From Haoranjiania flava (lineage in GTDB: Bacteria > Bacteroidota > Bacteroidia > Chitinophagales > Chitinophagaceae): a stretch of 64,000 bases of DNA. This document shows positions 1-8,804 of the stretch, piece by piece. The stretch covers positions 62,001 to 126,000 of the forward strand of contig NZ_JAOTPL010000005.1 in assembly GCF_025631005.1 (NCBI RefSeq). Reading direction: 5' to 3'. Each line of letters starts with the position of its first letter. Position 1 is the stretch's first letter. A program made the translations under genes and the position numbers. The notes beneath the pieces are model-generated. The model had not been told where the DNA came from. It saw only the letters and a program-made list of their open reading frames with translations, and ran no database searches.

Positions 1-1509
1 GACAAAATAATAGTACAGGTCACCACCGAGCCCGGCGAAAGTTTTTTAGATAAAATGATTGCATTGGTGGAAGGCGCCAGCCGCCAGAAAACACCTAATG
101 AAATTGCGCTGACCATATTATTGGCAGGCTTTACGCTGGTATTCATTATTGTTACTATCACCCTCAAACCCTTTGCTGACTTCGCTTCTGCTCCCATTAC
201 CATTGCTGCACTGATTTCATTATTCGTGTGCCTGATACCTACAACCATCGGCGGTTTGCTTAGTGCTATTGGTATTGCAGGTATGGACAGGGCTTTGCGT
301 GCTAATGTAATTACCAAAAGCGGTAAGGCTGTGGAAACTGCCGGCGACATTGATGTGCTGCTTTTAGATAAGACCGGGACCATAACTATTGGAAATAGAA
401 AAGCAACACACTTTTGGCCGGCAAAAAATGTTGATGAACAAGAGTTCATTAAAGCTGCCGTATTCAGTTCTATGGCTGATGAAACGCCTGAAGGCAAATC
501 TATTGTAGAGTTGGGTGAAATGTCAGATGTGGAAGGTGAAATGAAAAACAACCTCTCACTTCTTACCTCTCACATTTCACAAAGTATCCCGTTCACCGCC
601 GAAACCCGCAGCAGCGGTGTAAATCTTAAAAACGGAATGCGCATACGCAAAGGTGCAACTGATGCAATAAAAAAGATCGTGGAAAGTGCAGGCAATATTT
701 TGCCGGAAGATATGACCGTTAAAGTAAAAGAAATTTCCGGCAATGGCGGGACGCCGTTGGTTGTATCACAGGATGAGCAGGTTTTGGGAGTGGTAGAGCT
801 GCAGGATATTATTAAACCGGGTATCCGCGAGCGGTTTCAGCGCCTGCGCAAAATGGGCATCAAAACAGTAATGGTTACAGGAGATAACCCGCTTACAGCG
901 AAATATATTGCAGATAAAGCCGGCGTGGATGATTTTATTGCCGAAGCAAAGCCTGAAGATAAAATGAACTACATACGCAAAGAGCAGGCTGAAGGACGGC
1001 TGGTAGCAATGATGGGCGACGGTACAAATGATGCCCCTGCATTAGCCCAGGCAGATGTAGGAGTAGCAATGAACAGCGGTACACAGGCGGCCAAAGAGGC
1101 CGGCAACATGGTGGACCTGGACAATGATCCTACAAAATTGATTGAGGTGGTTGAGATAGGTAAGCAATTATTAATGACCCGCGGCACGCTTACCACTTTT
1201 AGCATAGCAAACGATGTGGCAAAATATTTTGCTATCATCCCGGCTTTATTCATTGCGGCTATCCCGGCATTGCAGGGGCTGAATATTATGAAGCTGCACA
1301 GCCCGGAAAGCGCTATACTGTCAGCGGTAATATTCAATGCGATTATTATCCCATTACTTATTCCGTTAGCAGTGAAAGGGGTAGCCTACAAACCGATCGG
1401 CGCAAGCGCGCTGCTGACAAGGAATTTGCTGATTTATGGTGTAGGCGGTGTAATAGTTCCGTTTGCAGGTATCAAGCTGATTGATATGGTGGTGTCATTA
1501 ATATTTTAA
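1..1509 (+). CDS. kdpB: KdpB, potassium-transporting P-type ATPase subunit B (3' part)
   Basis: ATP-hydrolysing subunit of the KdpFABC high-affinity potassium pump in the inner membrane. The frame is open from base 1, so the gene starts before the window; the first in-window ATG at 55 is internal. About 502 residues are visible of a protein usually near 680. The P-type ATPase phosphorylation motif DKTGT starts at visible codon 123 (base 367), followed by TGDNPLTA and the hinge motif MGDGTNDAPAL, then three hydrophobic C-terminal segments. kdpF and kdpA would lie upstream, outside the window. kdpC does not follow directly: a 560-bp gap holds a toxin-antitoxin remnant on the other strand. Identification is secure. 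Confidence 0.97.
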   Translation, partial: DKIIVQVTTEPGESFLDKMIALVEGASRQKTPNEIALTILLAGFTLVFIIVTITLKPFADFASAPITIAALISLFVCLIPTTIGGLLSAIGIAGMDRALRANVITKSGKAVETAGDIDVLLLDKTGTITIGNRKATHFWPAKNVDEQEFIKAAVFSSMADETPEGKSIVELGEMSDVEGEMKNNLSLLTSHISQSIPFTAETRSSGVNLKNGMRIRKGATDAIKKIVESAGNILPEDMTVKVKEISGNGGTPLVVSQDEQVLGVVELQDIIKPGIRERFQRLRKMGIKTVMVTGDNPLTAKYIADKAGVDDFIAEAKPEDKMNYIRKEQAEGRLVAMMGDGTNDAPALAQADVGVAMNSGTQAAKEAGNMVDLDNDPTKLIEVVEIGKQLLMTRGTLTTFSIANDVAKYFAIIPALFIAAIPALQGLNIMKLHSPESAILSAVIFNAIIIPLLIPLAVKGVAYKPIGASALLTRNLLIYGVGGVIVPFAGIKLIDMVVSLIF

Positions 1510-1512
1510 CTC

Positions 1513-1773
1513 TCAACTTTCAGTATAATGTCCTTTGCGGCTAATAATTTCAATGTTCTTACCAAGGTTAATTCTATACACCAGACGGTGTTCCTGGCCA
1601 ATCCTGCGGCTCTAAAATCCTGCGAGCGGTTCAGGTTTCCCTATGCCTTCAAAAGGATTGCGCTTGATATCTATAAGAAGCTCATAAATTTTTTTGTAAA
1701 TGGCTTTGTTGATAATGGACCAATCAAAAAACTGGTCAAAAGCATCCTGGTGAAAAATAAATTTCCGCTTCAT
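1513..1773 (-). pseudogene. Txe/YoeB-type toxin, broken by an in-frame stop
   Basis: Reading the minus strand from the ATG at 1773-1771 gives a YoeB/Txe mRNA-interferase-like protein of 86 codons plus stop: start MKRKFIFHQDAFDQFFDW, then NPFEGIGKPEPL, then SRRIGQEHRLVYRI, ending KGHYTES. Codon 54 is TAG (1614-1612), where the family has the Trp of its conserved GxWSRRI motif. Compared with E. coli YoeB (PEPLKHNLSGFWSRRI) four residues are also missing just before it. The ATG overlaps the last base of the antitoxin stop (TAATG), the usual coupled arrangement. The C-terminal catalytic part would not be made, so I call it a pseudogene; a sequencing error at that base is the alternative. Confidence 0.8.
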
Positions 1774-2034
1774 TATTTCAATTTGGATAAAACCATATTG
1801 TCAAGTTCTTCCTCGTCTATTGTGACTGTATTTTTTCCGGCATCCATATCTGCTGCAGCTTTGGATATGCGTTCAGAGTATTTTTCCCGGGACTCTTTTT
1901 CCAACAAACCAAACTCTTCCGAAGCAGCAATGGAAATTTGCAACTGTCTTGAATTCTTGAACAACTTTTTTATCAATGCAATAAAATCAGCATTGAGTTC
2001 TTCGGGCTTTAAAAAAAACAAATGTTGTTTCCAT
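1773..2034 (-). pseudogene. Antitoxin partner of the YoeB-like toxin, frameshifted near its start
   Basis: The main frame (1773-2021) gives an 82-residue protein ending in an acidic tail (MDAGKNTVTIDEEELDNM), typical of small antitoxins whose C-terminus wraps the toxin. In that frame the only start is TTG at 2021. An ATG at 2034 opens METTFVFF but is one base out of frame. The two frames meet in a run of eight T (A8 on the + strand, 2011-2018); removing one T would give METTFVFLKPEELNADF continuing into the main frame. So either TTG is used, or the gene is frameshifted at the homopolymer. It lies 35 bp from the divergent kdpC start. I do not recognise the exact antitoxin family; the role is inferred from the toxin neighbour. 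Confidence 0.6.
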
Positions 2035-2069
2035 ACACTAATTTATTTATACAAATTAATCCATAAAAA

Positions 2070-2618
2070 ATGAAAAAAAACTTAATTCCCGCAATTCGCC
2101 TCACATTGGTAATGCTTATTCTGTGTGTGGGCATCTATTCAGGCATCGTTTGGCTCATAGCGCAGGTAACGCCCAACTATGGCAAAGGCAAAATGGTTCA
2201 GGATAAAAACGGTAAAACCTATTATGCCAACATCGGGCAAAAGTTTGATAGCGATATGTACTTCAACAGCCGGCCATCTGCAGTCGATTACAATGCATCA
2301 GGCAGCGGTGGAAGTAACAAAGGGCCTAACAATCCTGAGCTTCTGAAAGATGTTCAGGAGCGTGTTGATTTATTCAAAGCTAAAAATCCCGGCGAAGAAG
2401 TTCCGGTTGAAATGGTTACGGCAAGCGGCAGTGGCCTGGACCCTGATATTTCTGTTGCAGCTGCCAATGCGCAAATTAACCGTATTGCCAGGGCAAGGCA
2501 TATAATGCCTGGAGAGTTAAAACGGCTGGTTCAGCAGCATACAGCACAAGGGGCTTTTGGCCCTGCCAAGATCAATGTATTGAAATTAAATATTGCTTTG
2601 GATGGTGTGAAAAGGTGA
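2070..2618 (+). CDS. kdpC: KdpC, potassium-transporting ATPase subunit C
   Basis: Assembly/affinity subunit of the KdpFABC potassium pump: a single N-terminal membrane helix (about residues 8-31) with a periplasmic domain. Family features visible are YFNSRPSAVDYNASGSGGSN (residues 68-87) and the C-terminal part with DPDISVAAANAQINRIA and INVLKLNIALD. Length 182 is normal. The gene should be co-transcribed with kdpB, yet 560 bp containing opposite-strand toxin-antitoxin debris separate them, so kdpC may depend on read-through across the insertion or on a promoter within it. Confidence 0.96.
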   Translation: MKKNLIPAIRLTLVMLILCVGIYSGIVWLIAQVTPNYGKGKMVQDKNGKTYYANIGQKFDSDMYFNSRPSAVDYNASGSGGSNKGPNNPELLKDVQERVDLFKAKNPGEEVPVEMVTASGSGLDPDISVAAANAQINRIARARHIMPGELKRLVQQHTAQGAFGPAKINVLKLNIALDGVKR

Positions 2619-2629
2619 AATAGTAAATA

Positions 2630-2680
2630 GTGAGAAGTAAAAAGTGAGAAGTAAAAAGTGAGAAGTGAAAAGTGAAAAGT
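2630..2680 (+). repeat. 14-bp direct repeats (GTGAGAAGTAAAAA) after kdpC
   Basis: Directly after the kdpC stop the motif GTGAGAAGTAAAAA occurs at 2630, 2644 and, with changes, 2658, then decays into GTGAAAAGTGAAAAG. A shorter relative (GTGAGAGGTGAGAGGTG) follows the stop of the exported nuclease near 36805. It is a purine-rich tandem repeat; no function is apparent. Confidence 0.7.
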
Positions 2681-2738
2681 TTCTCAGTCCTTACTCCTCA
2701 TATCGCCTCCGCTTCTCCCAAAACTCAAAAAAATAAAA

Positions 2739-3839
2739 ATGAGAAATATTCGTACGATTCTATTGCTGTGTATCATTACCTGCCTGCTGTTGGCAACGGC
2801 GCCTTCCTATGCGCAAACAGATAGTTCGAAAAAAGACTTCAACATCACAGCTTATGCTGAAGTTTTCTATGCTTATGATTTTGCAAAACCGCAAGATCAT
2901 ATCAGGCAGCCTTTTCTTTACGCGTATAACCGCCACAATACTTTCAGCCTGCATCTGGGAATGATTAAAGCCAATTATGACAATGATAAAGTAAGAGGAA
3001 ACCTGGCGCTTATGGCCGGGACTTACAGCAACGACAATATGGCTGCTGAAGCCGGTGTGCTGAAAAATATCTACGAGGCCAATGTTGGTGTAAAGATCTC
3101 TAAAAAGGAAAATGTCTGGATCGATGCAGGTGTTCTTCCTTCCCATATTGGTTGGGAAAGCGCTGTAGGGAAAGACTGCCCCACGCTTACCAGAAGCATT
3201 GCGGCCGAGAACTCGCCTTACTTTGAGACCGGCGCGCGGCTTTCCTATACCTCACACAATAATAAATGGTACATCGCTGGTTTGTTGCTGAACGGATGGC
3301 AAAGAATAGAAAGAGTCAATGGAAACCATACGCCCGCGTTCGGCCAACAGCTTACGTATAAACCAAATGACCAGGTTACCATTAACAGCAGCTCTTTTAT
3401 TGGCAATGATAAACCCGACAGCATCCGGCAAATGCGCTATTTCCATGATCTTTACGGGCAATTCAGCATAAATGAAAGCATTTCATTGACATTGGGTTTT
3501 GATATAGGTGCAGAACAGCAATCCAAAGGCAGTAGCCGTTACAACATCTGGTATACACCCAATGTTATTGCCAGCATAAGGCCCGATGAAAAATGGAACA
3601 TTGGTCTGCGCGCTGAATATTTTAATGATAAAAATGGTGTTATCATTCCGGGAAGTAACGGGGCAGAAGGGTTCCGGACTTTTGGTTACTCTATGAATGT
3701 AGACAGGCTTATCACAGATAATTGCATATGGCGCATGGAAGCGCGGGGCTTCAACAGCAAGGATAGAATATTTATGAAAGACGGCCGCGCAACAAACAGC
3801 AATTTCTTTGTTACTTCCTCATTGGCAATATCCTTTTAA
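2739..3839 (+). CDS. OmpL-like outer-membrane beta-barrel porin (bbp2 family)
   Basis: Predicted outer-membrane barrel of 366 residues. It starts with a signal peptide (about residues 1-25, cleavage after APSYAQ) and continues with alternating hydrophobic/polar strands rich in Tyr, Trp, Asn and Gly, ending in Phe (SLAISF), the usual last residue of outer-membrane barrels. Motifs such as VLPSHIGWESAVGKDCPTLTRS and YNIWYTPNVIASIRPDEKW fit the putative beta-barrel porin-2 family. It sits between kdpC and the KdpD-type sensor; porins of this type are common in Bacteroidota kdp loci, suggesting a route for potassium across the outer membrane. That role is inference; the barrel assignment is good. 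Confidence 0.85.
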   Translation: MRNIRTILLLCIITCLLLATAPSYAQTDSSKKDFNITAYAEVFYAYDFAKPQDHIRQPFLYAYNRHNTFSLHLGMIKANYDNDKVRGNLALMAGTYSNDNMAAEAGVLKNIYEANVGVKISKKENVWIDAGVLPSHIGWESAVGKDCPTLTRSIAAENSPYFETGARLSYTSHNNKWYIAGLLLNGWQRIERVNGNHTPAFGQQLTYKPNDQVTINSSSFIGNDKPDSIRQMRYFHDLYGQFSINESISLTLGFDIGAEQQSKGSSRYNIWYTPNVIASIRPDEKWNIGLRAEYFNDKNGVIIPGSNGAEGFRTFGYSMNVDRLITDNCIWRMEARGFNSKDRIFMKDGRATNSNFFVTSSLAISF

Positions 3840-3887
3840 TACCAGGGTTTTTTGATTGTTTTTAAATGTGTGAAGAAAAGTTTGCTT

Positions 3888-3895
3888 TAGCTTTG
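3888..3895 (+). promoter_or_regulatory. Possible -7 box (TAGCTTTG) before the DUF389-kdpD-kinase genes
   Basis: TAGCTTTG matches the Bacteroidota -7 consensus TAnnTTTG, 17 nt before the DUF389 start at 3913. No clear -33 TTTG was found at the expected distance. It would let the three downstream genes be transcribed apart from kdpBC. Confidence 0.4.
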
Positions 3896-3912
3896 GATGA
3901 CAATATTTTACA

Positions 3913-4818
3913 ATGCCAAACTTTATATCCAATACCAGGTTCGGGCTGATCTCGAGATACATCAGGAGGCAGGTACTGTTGTTCAGAGAAGAAGCTGATG
4001 AAATAACGCACCACGAAATTGTAGAGAACGCACAGTACCGGGGCTACAACCTGTGGATACTGGCGTTTTCAATGGTATTGGCCAGTATCGGGCTCATCAC
4101 CAACTCTGTTGCTGCCATCATAGGGGCCATGATCATATCTCCGTTAATGGGCCCCATCTTTGCTTTTGCCTATGCGCTGGCAATAAGGGATGTCAGCTTA
4201 AAAAGAAAAAGCATTTTTAACTGGATAGTAATGGTATTTGTAAGCCTGCTATCATCTTCAATTTTTTTTCTTATTAACCCTTTTGGCAAAAGCACGCCGC
4301 TGCTCAACGCATTTACACAGGCTTCTTTCTTCGATATCATGCTTGCTTTTTTTGGAGGAATGGCCGGCTTCATCGGTTTAATAAAAAAAGAAGGCACAAA
4401 GATCATTGCCGGTGTGGCTGTAGCTACTGCATGTATGCCGCCATTGTGTACAGCAGCTTATGGCATTGCCCATGCAGACCTGTCATATTTTGCCGGCGGT
4501 ATGTACTTCTTCCTGATCAACTGTGTCTTTATAGGCTGGGGCACTTACTTTCTGGCAAGACTTATTTACCATGGTAAAAGAGTAAAGAACGAAAAGCTGC
4601 TGGCCAACTATAAAGTATGGTTGTGGAATATCTTTACCGTTCTTATGTTGGCGCCCGCTCTTTGGATTTCTTATAATAAATGGCATGCGCAATACGATAC
4701 ATCATTAGAAACAATGGGCGAAATTAATAATGAAAGAATAATTAAACTGGAAAATAAAATAAATCAAATGGACGCTGTCATTCATCGTTTACAAAAACAA
4801 AGCAATGGAAAACGGTAA
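3913..4818 (+). CDS. DUF389 (TIGR00341-type) integral membrane protein
   Basis: A 301-residue inner-membrane protein with about six hydrophobic segments. The family hallmark is NSVAAIIGAMIISPLMGPIF (residues ~66-85), followed by AFAYALAIRD and GVAVATACMPPLCTAAYGIA. The C-terminus (from about 265) is a charged, coiled-coil-like tail (NNERIIKLENKINQMDAVIHRL). DUF389 proteins are membrane proteins of unsettled function. The last 14 bases overlap kdpD, so the two are translationally coupled and probably act with the potassium-sensing system. Family call is confident; function is unknown. Confidence 0.9.
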   Translation: MPNFISNTRFGLISRYIRRQVLLFREEADEITHHEIVENAQYRGYNLWILAFSMVLASIGLITNSVAAIIGAMIISPLMGPIFAFAYALAIRDVSLKRKSIFNWIVMVFVSLLSSSIFFLINPFGKSTPLLNAFTQASFFDIMLAFFGGMAGFIGLIKKEGTKIIAGVAVATACMPPLCTAAYGIAHADLSYFAGGMYFFLINCVFIGWGTYFLARLIYHGKRVKNEKLLANYKVWLWNIFTVLMLAPALWISYNKWHAQYDTSLETMGEINNERIIKLENKINQMDAVIHRLQKQSNGKR

Positions 4819-5923
4819 CACTCCTGAACACTTTTTAAACCTCATCAAAAAATCAAAACGGGGAAGGTTCAAGATCTACATCGGCATGAGCGCCGGTGTG
4901 GGTAAGACCTTTCGTATGCTGCAGGAGGCGCACACGCTATTGCGCAATGGTATTAATGTAAAGATAGGCTTCATTGAAACCCATAACCGCGCCGAAACCC
5001 ATGCCCTGCTTGCGGGCCTGCCAGAAATTCCACGCAGAAAACTATTTTATAAAGGCAAAGAACTGGAGGAAATGGATACGGACGCCATTATCCACGACCG
5101 GCCGGAAGTAGTGTTGGTAGATGAACTGGCGCATACCAATATTGAAGGCAGCAGGAATAGCAAAAGATGGCAGGATGTAATGGACATCCTGGATGCAGGC
5201 ATAAATGTAATCTCGGCGGTAAACATTCAGCATATTGAAAGCCTGAATGAAGATGTAAAAGAAATTACCGGCGTAAAGGTTGCCGAAAGGATCCCCGATA
5301 GTGTATTAAAAGATGCAGATGAAGTGGTGAATATTGATCTCCCGGCAGATGAATTAATAACCCGGTTAAAAGAAGGCAAGATATACCATGCAGATAAAAT
5401 TCACACAGCGCTGAATAATTTTTTTAAAAATGAAAATATTCTCCAGCTCAGAGAACTTGCATTAAAGGAAGTGGCATCGGCAGTTGAGCGCAAAGTAGAA
5501 ACGGAAATCCCCAAACAAGCCATGAAGCAGGAGCGCTTCCTGGCCTGCATCAGCAGTAACGAAAAGACTGCAAAGACCGTGATCCGTAAAACAGCGCGAC
5601 TGGCAAATTATTACCACAGCAAATGGTTTGTACTGTATGTGGAAACGCCCGCAGAAAGCGCTGATAAAATTGCACTGGATAAGCAAAGGCACCTGATCAA
5701 TCATTTTCAACTCGCTACAGAACTCGGCGCTGATATCATAAAGGTGAAATCTGAAAAAATTTCCACCGCTATTGTGGAACAGGCAGAACAGAGAAAGATC
5801 ACTACCCTATGTATCGGAAAACCGCATCTTACTATGTGGCAGGTATTGGCTGCTTCCGGTGTTTTTAATAACCTGCTCAAAAAGCTAAGCGACAGTGATG
5901 TGGATATAGTGATTTTCTCATAA
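4805..5923 (+). CDS. kdpD: KdpD N-terminal sensor half (KdpD domain + universal stress domain), no kinase
   Basis: A 372-residue cytosolic protein equal to the N-terminal part of the potassium-sensing kinase KdpD. Residues 20-230 are the KdpD domain: Walker A GMSAGVGKT at 27-35, then IGFIETHNRAET, VVLVDELAHTN, GINVISAVNIQHIESLND-like, and ELALKEVA. Residues ~245-370 form a universal-stress-protein-like domain. The transmembrane and histidine kinase parts of enterobacterial KdpD are absent; a separate kinase gene starts 31 bp downstream, so the sensor looks split over two genes. No kdpE response regulator is in the window. Start chosen at the ATG overlapping the DUF389 gene. Confidence 0.92.
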   Translation: MENGNTPEHFLNLIKKSKRGRFKIYIGMSAGVGKTFRMLQEAHTLLRNGINVKIGFIETHNRAETHALLAGLPEIPRRKLFYKGKELEEMDTDAIIHDRPEVVLVDELAHTNIEGSRNSKRWQDVMDILDAGINVISAVNIQHIESLNEDVKEITGVKVAERIPDSVLKDADEVVNIDLPADELITRLKEGKIYHADKIHTALNNFFKNENILQLRELALKEVASAVERKVETEIPKQAMKQERFLACISSNEKTAKTVIRKTARLANYYHSKWFVLYVETPAESADKIALDKQRHLINHFQLATELGADIIKVKSEKISTAIVEQAEQRKITTLCIGKPHLTMWQVLAASGVFNNLLKKLSDSDVDIVIFS

Positions 5924-5953
5924 TTAGTATGTTTCAACTAAATAATAAATGAA

Positions 5954-7675
5954 ATGAAAATTAAGCAAAAGCTGTTTGTTGGCATCGGCGCGTTATTCAT
6001 ACTGGTTACATTGCTCAGTATATTATCCGGATTCTATATTACAAAGCTCTCAGGCGATATAAAAAATATTCTTGTGGCAAACTACAACTCCGTGGCCTAT
6101 AGCCGCGAAATGTTGTTAGCGCTCGACGAAATACAAACCGACAGCAGCGCATATGCAAGATTTGATGCAAGCCTGAAAAAGCAACAAAAGAACGTTACCG
6201 AAATGGGTGAACGTGAAGCAACAAATAAGCTGGCCAATAAGTTTAGATCCCTGATCGCTAAAAATACCGACAGCCTGCTTTTCAAAGAAATCCGGAGCAA
6301 CCTCACCGATGTGATGATGCTAAATATGGAAGCTATCCAGCGTAAAAGCGACGTTGCTCAAAAGTCGGCATCGGAAGCTATTAGCTGGGTCATGCTCGCA
6401 GGAACGCTTTCATTTTTCATAGCATTAGTTATGCTCGTCAACTTCCCGGGCGGGGTTGCCAATCCTATCAGGGAGCTTACCGCCAGCATGAAAAGCATCG
6501 CCGCCAAAAACTATTCGGAAAGGGTGCATATTGATAACAAAGATGAATTTGGTGAAATGGCAGATGCCTTTAACATAATGGCCGAAAAACTCCAGGAATA
6601 CAACAACAGCAACCTGGCAAAACTGCTCACAGAAAAAAAGAGAATAGAAACACTTATTGATAATATCCAGGAGCCGGTGATAGGGCTGGATGAGCATAAG
6701 AATTTACTTTTTATTAATGAGGAGGCATTGGCTGTAACAAATACAAAAAGAGCAGACGTAATAAACAGGCCTGTTCAGGATTTAGCGGTAAATAATGACC
6801 TGATAAGAGTATTGGTTAAAGACCTGTTCCTGGCAACGAAAGACAGAGAACCGATAAAGATCTTCGCCAATGACAGGGAAAGCTATTTTCAAAAACAGAT
6901 CATACCCATCAAAATTACGCCTACCGGCGAAACACAGGAAAAGCATATCGGCGATGTTATATTCCTGAAAAATATTACTTCTTACAAAGAACTGGATTTC
7001 GCCAAAACTAATTTTCTGGCAACTGTTTCTCATGAATTAAAAACGCCCATATCCTCCATTAAAATGAGCACGCAGCTTTTACAAAATGACGGGGTCGGTG
7101 AGTTGAACAAAGAGCAGAAAGAACTGGTAGAAAGTATTAAAGAAGATGCCCTGCGACTATTAAAGATCACCGGGGAGCTTTTAAATATGACGCAACTGGA
7201 AAGCGGGAAAATACAGTTGCAGATAACTGACACAGATCCGGCTGATTTAATCCGCTCTGCTGTTTCTAATAATTTTACAGTTGCTGAAGCCAAACACATC
7301 CGGGTTGCAGCAAATATTCCGCAGCAATTGCCTTTAGTCAGCGTAGACGGCGATAAGACGGTTTGGGTGCTTAATAATCTTATTTCAAATGCTGTCCGTC
7401 ATTCTTACGAGTATGCCACGGTTGAGGTAGATGCAGGAATCGATGCAAAATTTGTAACCATCGCTGTAACCGATACAGGCCAGGGCATTGCGCCGCAATA
7501 TGTCCATAAAATCTTCGACCGCTATTTCCGGATACCCGGCAGTAAAAAAGAAGGTACAGGCCTGGGGCTCGCTATAAGCCGCGAATTGCTTGAACAACAA
7601 GGCGGTAAAATAGAAGTGCAGAGTGAACTGGGCGCCGGTAGTGTGTTTAGGATTTATTTGCCGGTGAGCGCCTAA
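5954..7675 (+). CDS. Membrane sensor histidine kinase (HAMP-PAS-HisKA-HATPase), KdpD-associated
   Basis: 573 residues. Helix at ~8-29, a periplasmic/extracytoplasmic stretch of ~110 residues, second helix ~145-163, HAMP ~166-220, PAS ~228-340, HisKA with phosphoacceptor His360 in FLATVSHELKTP, and an ATPase domain with N box NNLISNAVRHS (~474-484), G1 DTGQGIAP, F box FDRYFRIP and G2 EGTGLGLAIS. All catalytic boxes are intact. It directly follows kdpD, so it probably supplies the kinase activity missing from that protein. No response regulator gene is adjacent, so its partner must be encoded elsewhere. Confidence 0.93.
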   Translation: MKIKQKLFVGIGALFILVTLLSILSGFYITKLSGDIKNILVANYNSVAYSREMLLALDEIQTDSSAYARFDASLKKQQKNVTEMGEREATNKLANKFRSLIAKNTDSLLFKEIRSNLTDVMMLNMEAIQRKSDVAQKSASEAISWVMLAGTLSFFIALVMLVNFPGGVANPIRELTASMKSIAAKNYSERVHIDNKDEFGEMADAFNIMAEKLQEYNNSNLAKLLTEKKRIETLIDNIQEPVIGLDEHKNLLFINEEALAVTNTKRADVINRPVQDLAVNNDLIRVLVKDLFLATKDREPIKIFANDRESYFQKQIIPIKITPTGETQEKHIGDVIFLKNITSYKELDFAKTNFLATVSHELKTPISSIKMSTQLLQNDGVGELNKEQKELVESIKEDALRLLKITGELLNMTQLESGKIQLQITDTDPADLIRSAVSNNFTVAEAKHIRVAANIPQQLPLVSVDGDKTVWVLNNLISNAVRHSYEYATVEVDAGIDAKFVTIAVTDTGQGIAPQYVHKIFDRYFRIPGSKKEGTGLGLAISRELLEQQGGKIEVQSELGAGSVFRIYLPVSA

Positions 7676-7874
7676 TGCAACTATATGATTAAGAAGATGG
7701 CATAATTTAGTTGTACATGTAGTTTAATATTGGTTTGCAGTAAAAGGCACTGTGGCAATAGAATTTCTTATTTAATTTTATTAATTGAAATTTAAAAGGA
7801 TACTTAATAATAGAACGGCTTCCTGTTCGACTATAAATTCATATATCCTACGTTAGATATAATTCTGAAAGATT

Positions 7875-8054
7875 TTGGCATTCCTGGCAATTAAACTTAC
7901 AATAAGAGGTGAAAGTTTTGCATTGATTAAAAACGCTAGATATATTTTTAAGGAAAAAAATAAAATAAACGCGACATTTGACGTTGGAATTAACACTGCA
8001 ATAAAAACCTATGTTGATTATGTGGTAAGCAGTACCGGTATCTATTTCTCATGA
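7875..8054 (+). other. Doubtful 59-codon ORF in the 7.7-8.2 kb gap
   Basis: The 530 bp between the kinase and the DUF3052 gene are AT-rich. One reading frame runs from a TTG at 7875 to TGA at 8054 (MAFLAIKLTIRGESF...YVVSSTGIYFS). It starts just after a stop, has no ATG and no recognisable family, so it may be a decayed gene piece or chance. The 3' part of the gap holds the repeat at 8084-8145. Confidence 0.2.
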
Positions 8055-8083
8055 TTTCCAGGTCATAATGGTTACAATAGTAT

Positions 8084-8145
8084 CATGAAATAACCATAAG
8101 CAAAGTTGCATACCAACCGCGAATGAATAAAGGTTATTCCATGTG
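8084..8145 (+). repeat. Dispersed palindromic intergenic repeat, copy A
   Basis: A 62-bp unit bounded by CATGAAATAACC and GGTTATTCCATG, which are inverted copies with one mismatch; the core contains GTTGCATACCAACCG. The same unit recurs at 30589-30650 (inverted), 35458-35528, 35559-35620, 35665-35742 and 46072-46135. Here it is followed by an A-rich tail and a tiny dead-end ATG, then the DUF3052 start at 8206. Confidence 0.8.
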
Positions 8146-8205
8146 AATAAAGAAAAAATAAAAATTACATGAAGCAAATAATGTAGACTTTAAAAATAAT
8201 TAAGA

Positions 8206-8613
8206 ATGGCTGCAGGCTACTCCGCAAACCCGCTTTATAAAAAGCTTGGACTGAAAGAGGGTGACATTATTAAACTGATAAATGCACCTGCCAAGTATAA
8301 AGAGTTAATTGGCGATCTATATGCCAAATTGTATGTTGCCAACAAAGCAACTACTGACCTCAACTTTATTCACTTCTTCACTAACAGCTTAAAAGAACTG
8401 GAAAAGCAGTTGCCTTTACTAATGCAACAGATCAGGAAAGACGGTAGTATCTGGGTATCATGGTATAAGAAGAGCGCTGCACAAACTAGTGAATTAACTG
8501 AAAATGTCATTCGTGACACTGCGCTTGCTATGGGGCTGGTGGATGTAAAGGTCTGCGCTATTGATGAACAATGGTCGGGGCTTAAGTTGGTGTATAGGCT
8601 GAAAGATCGGTAG
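8206..8613 (+). CDS. DUF3052 family protein
   Basis: A 135-residue soluble protein. The family pattern is clear: AGYSANPLYKKLGLKEGD at the N-terminus, a middle DLNFIHFF...LKELEKQLPLL, then SIWVSWYKKSAA, ENVIRDTALAMGLVDVKVCA and a C-terminal WSGLKLVYRL. Biochemical function of the family is not established. It stands alone, with the palindromic repeat upstream and decayed genes downstream. Start at the ATG giving the usual MAAGYS opening. Confidence 0.88.
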   Translation: MAAGYSANPLYKKLGLKEGDIIKLINAPAKYKELIGDLYAKLYVANKATTDLNFIHFFTNSLKELEKQLPLLMQQIRKDGSIWVSWYKKSAAQTSELTENVIRDTALAMGLVDVKVCAIDEQWSGLKLVYRLKDR

Positions 8614-8804
8614 CAGAATAGTATTTTATTATTTACAGCCATAAGTATATTACCCGTTCAACAACGCCGATTCACCATTTAAATTACATTACCCGCAATA
8701 TTATCTTCAACAACTACCACTGTACCGTTACATTTCAGTCTTATGGAATGACGTCGATTTACAGATATCGGTCGGCAACCGACAAACAATTCGCGCTACC
8801 TGAC

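Noticed and set aside
1528..2073. 181-codon + strand frame between kdpB and kdpC
   Set aside because: It is the antisense of the toxin-antitoxin remnant and has no family pattern; the minus-strand reading gives YoeB motifs.
2630..2680. Regulatory direct repeats for the porin
   Set aside because: Low-complexity drift and a similar stretch after an unrelated gene; no evidence of an operator.
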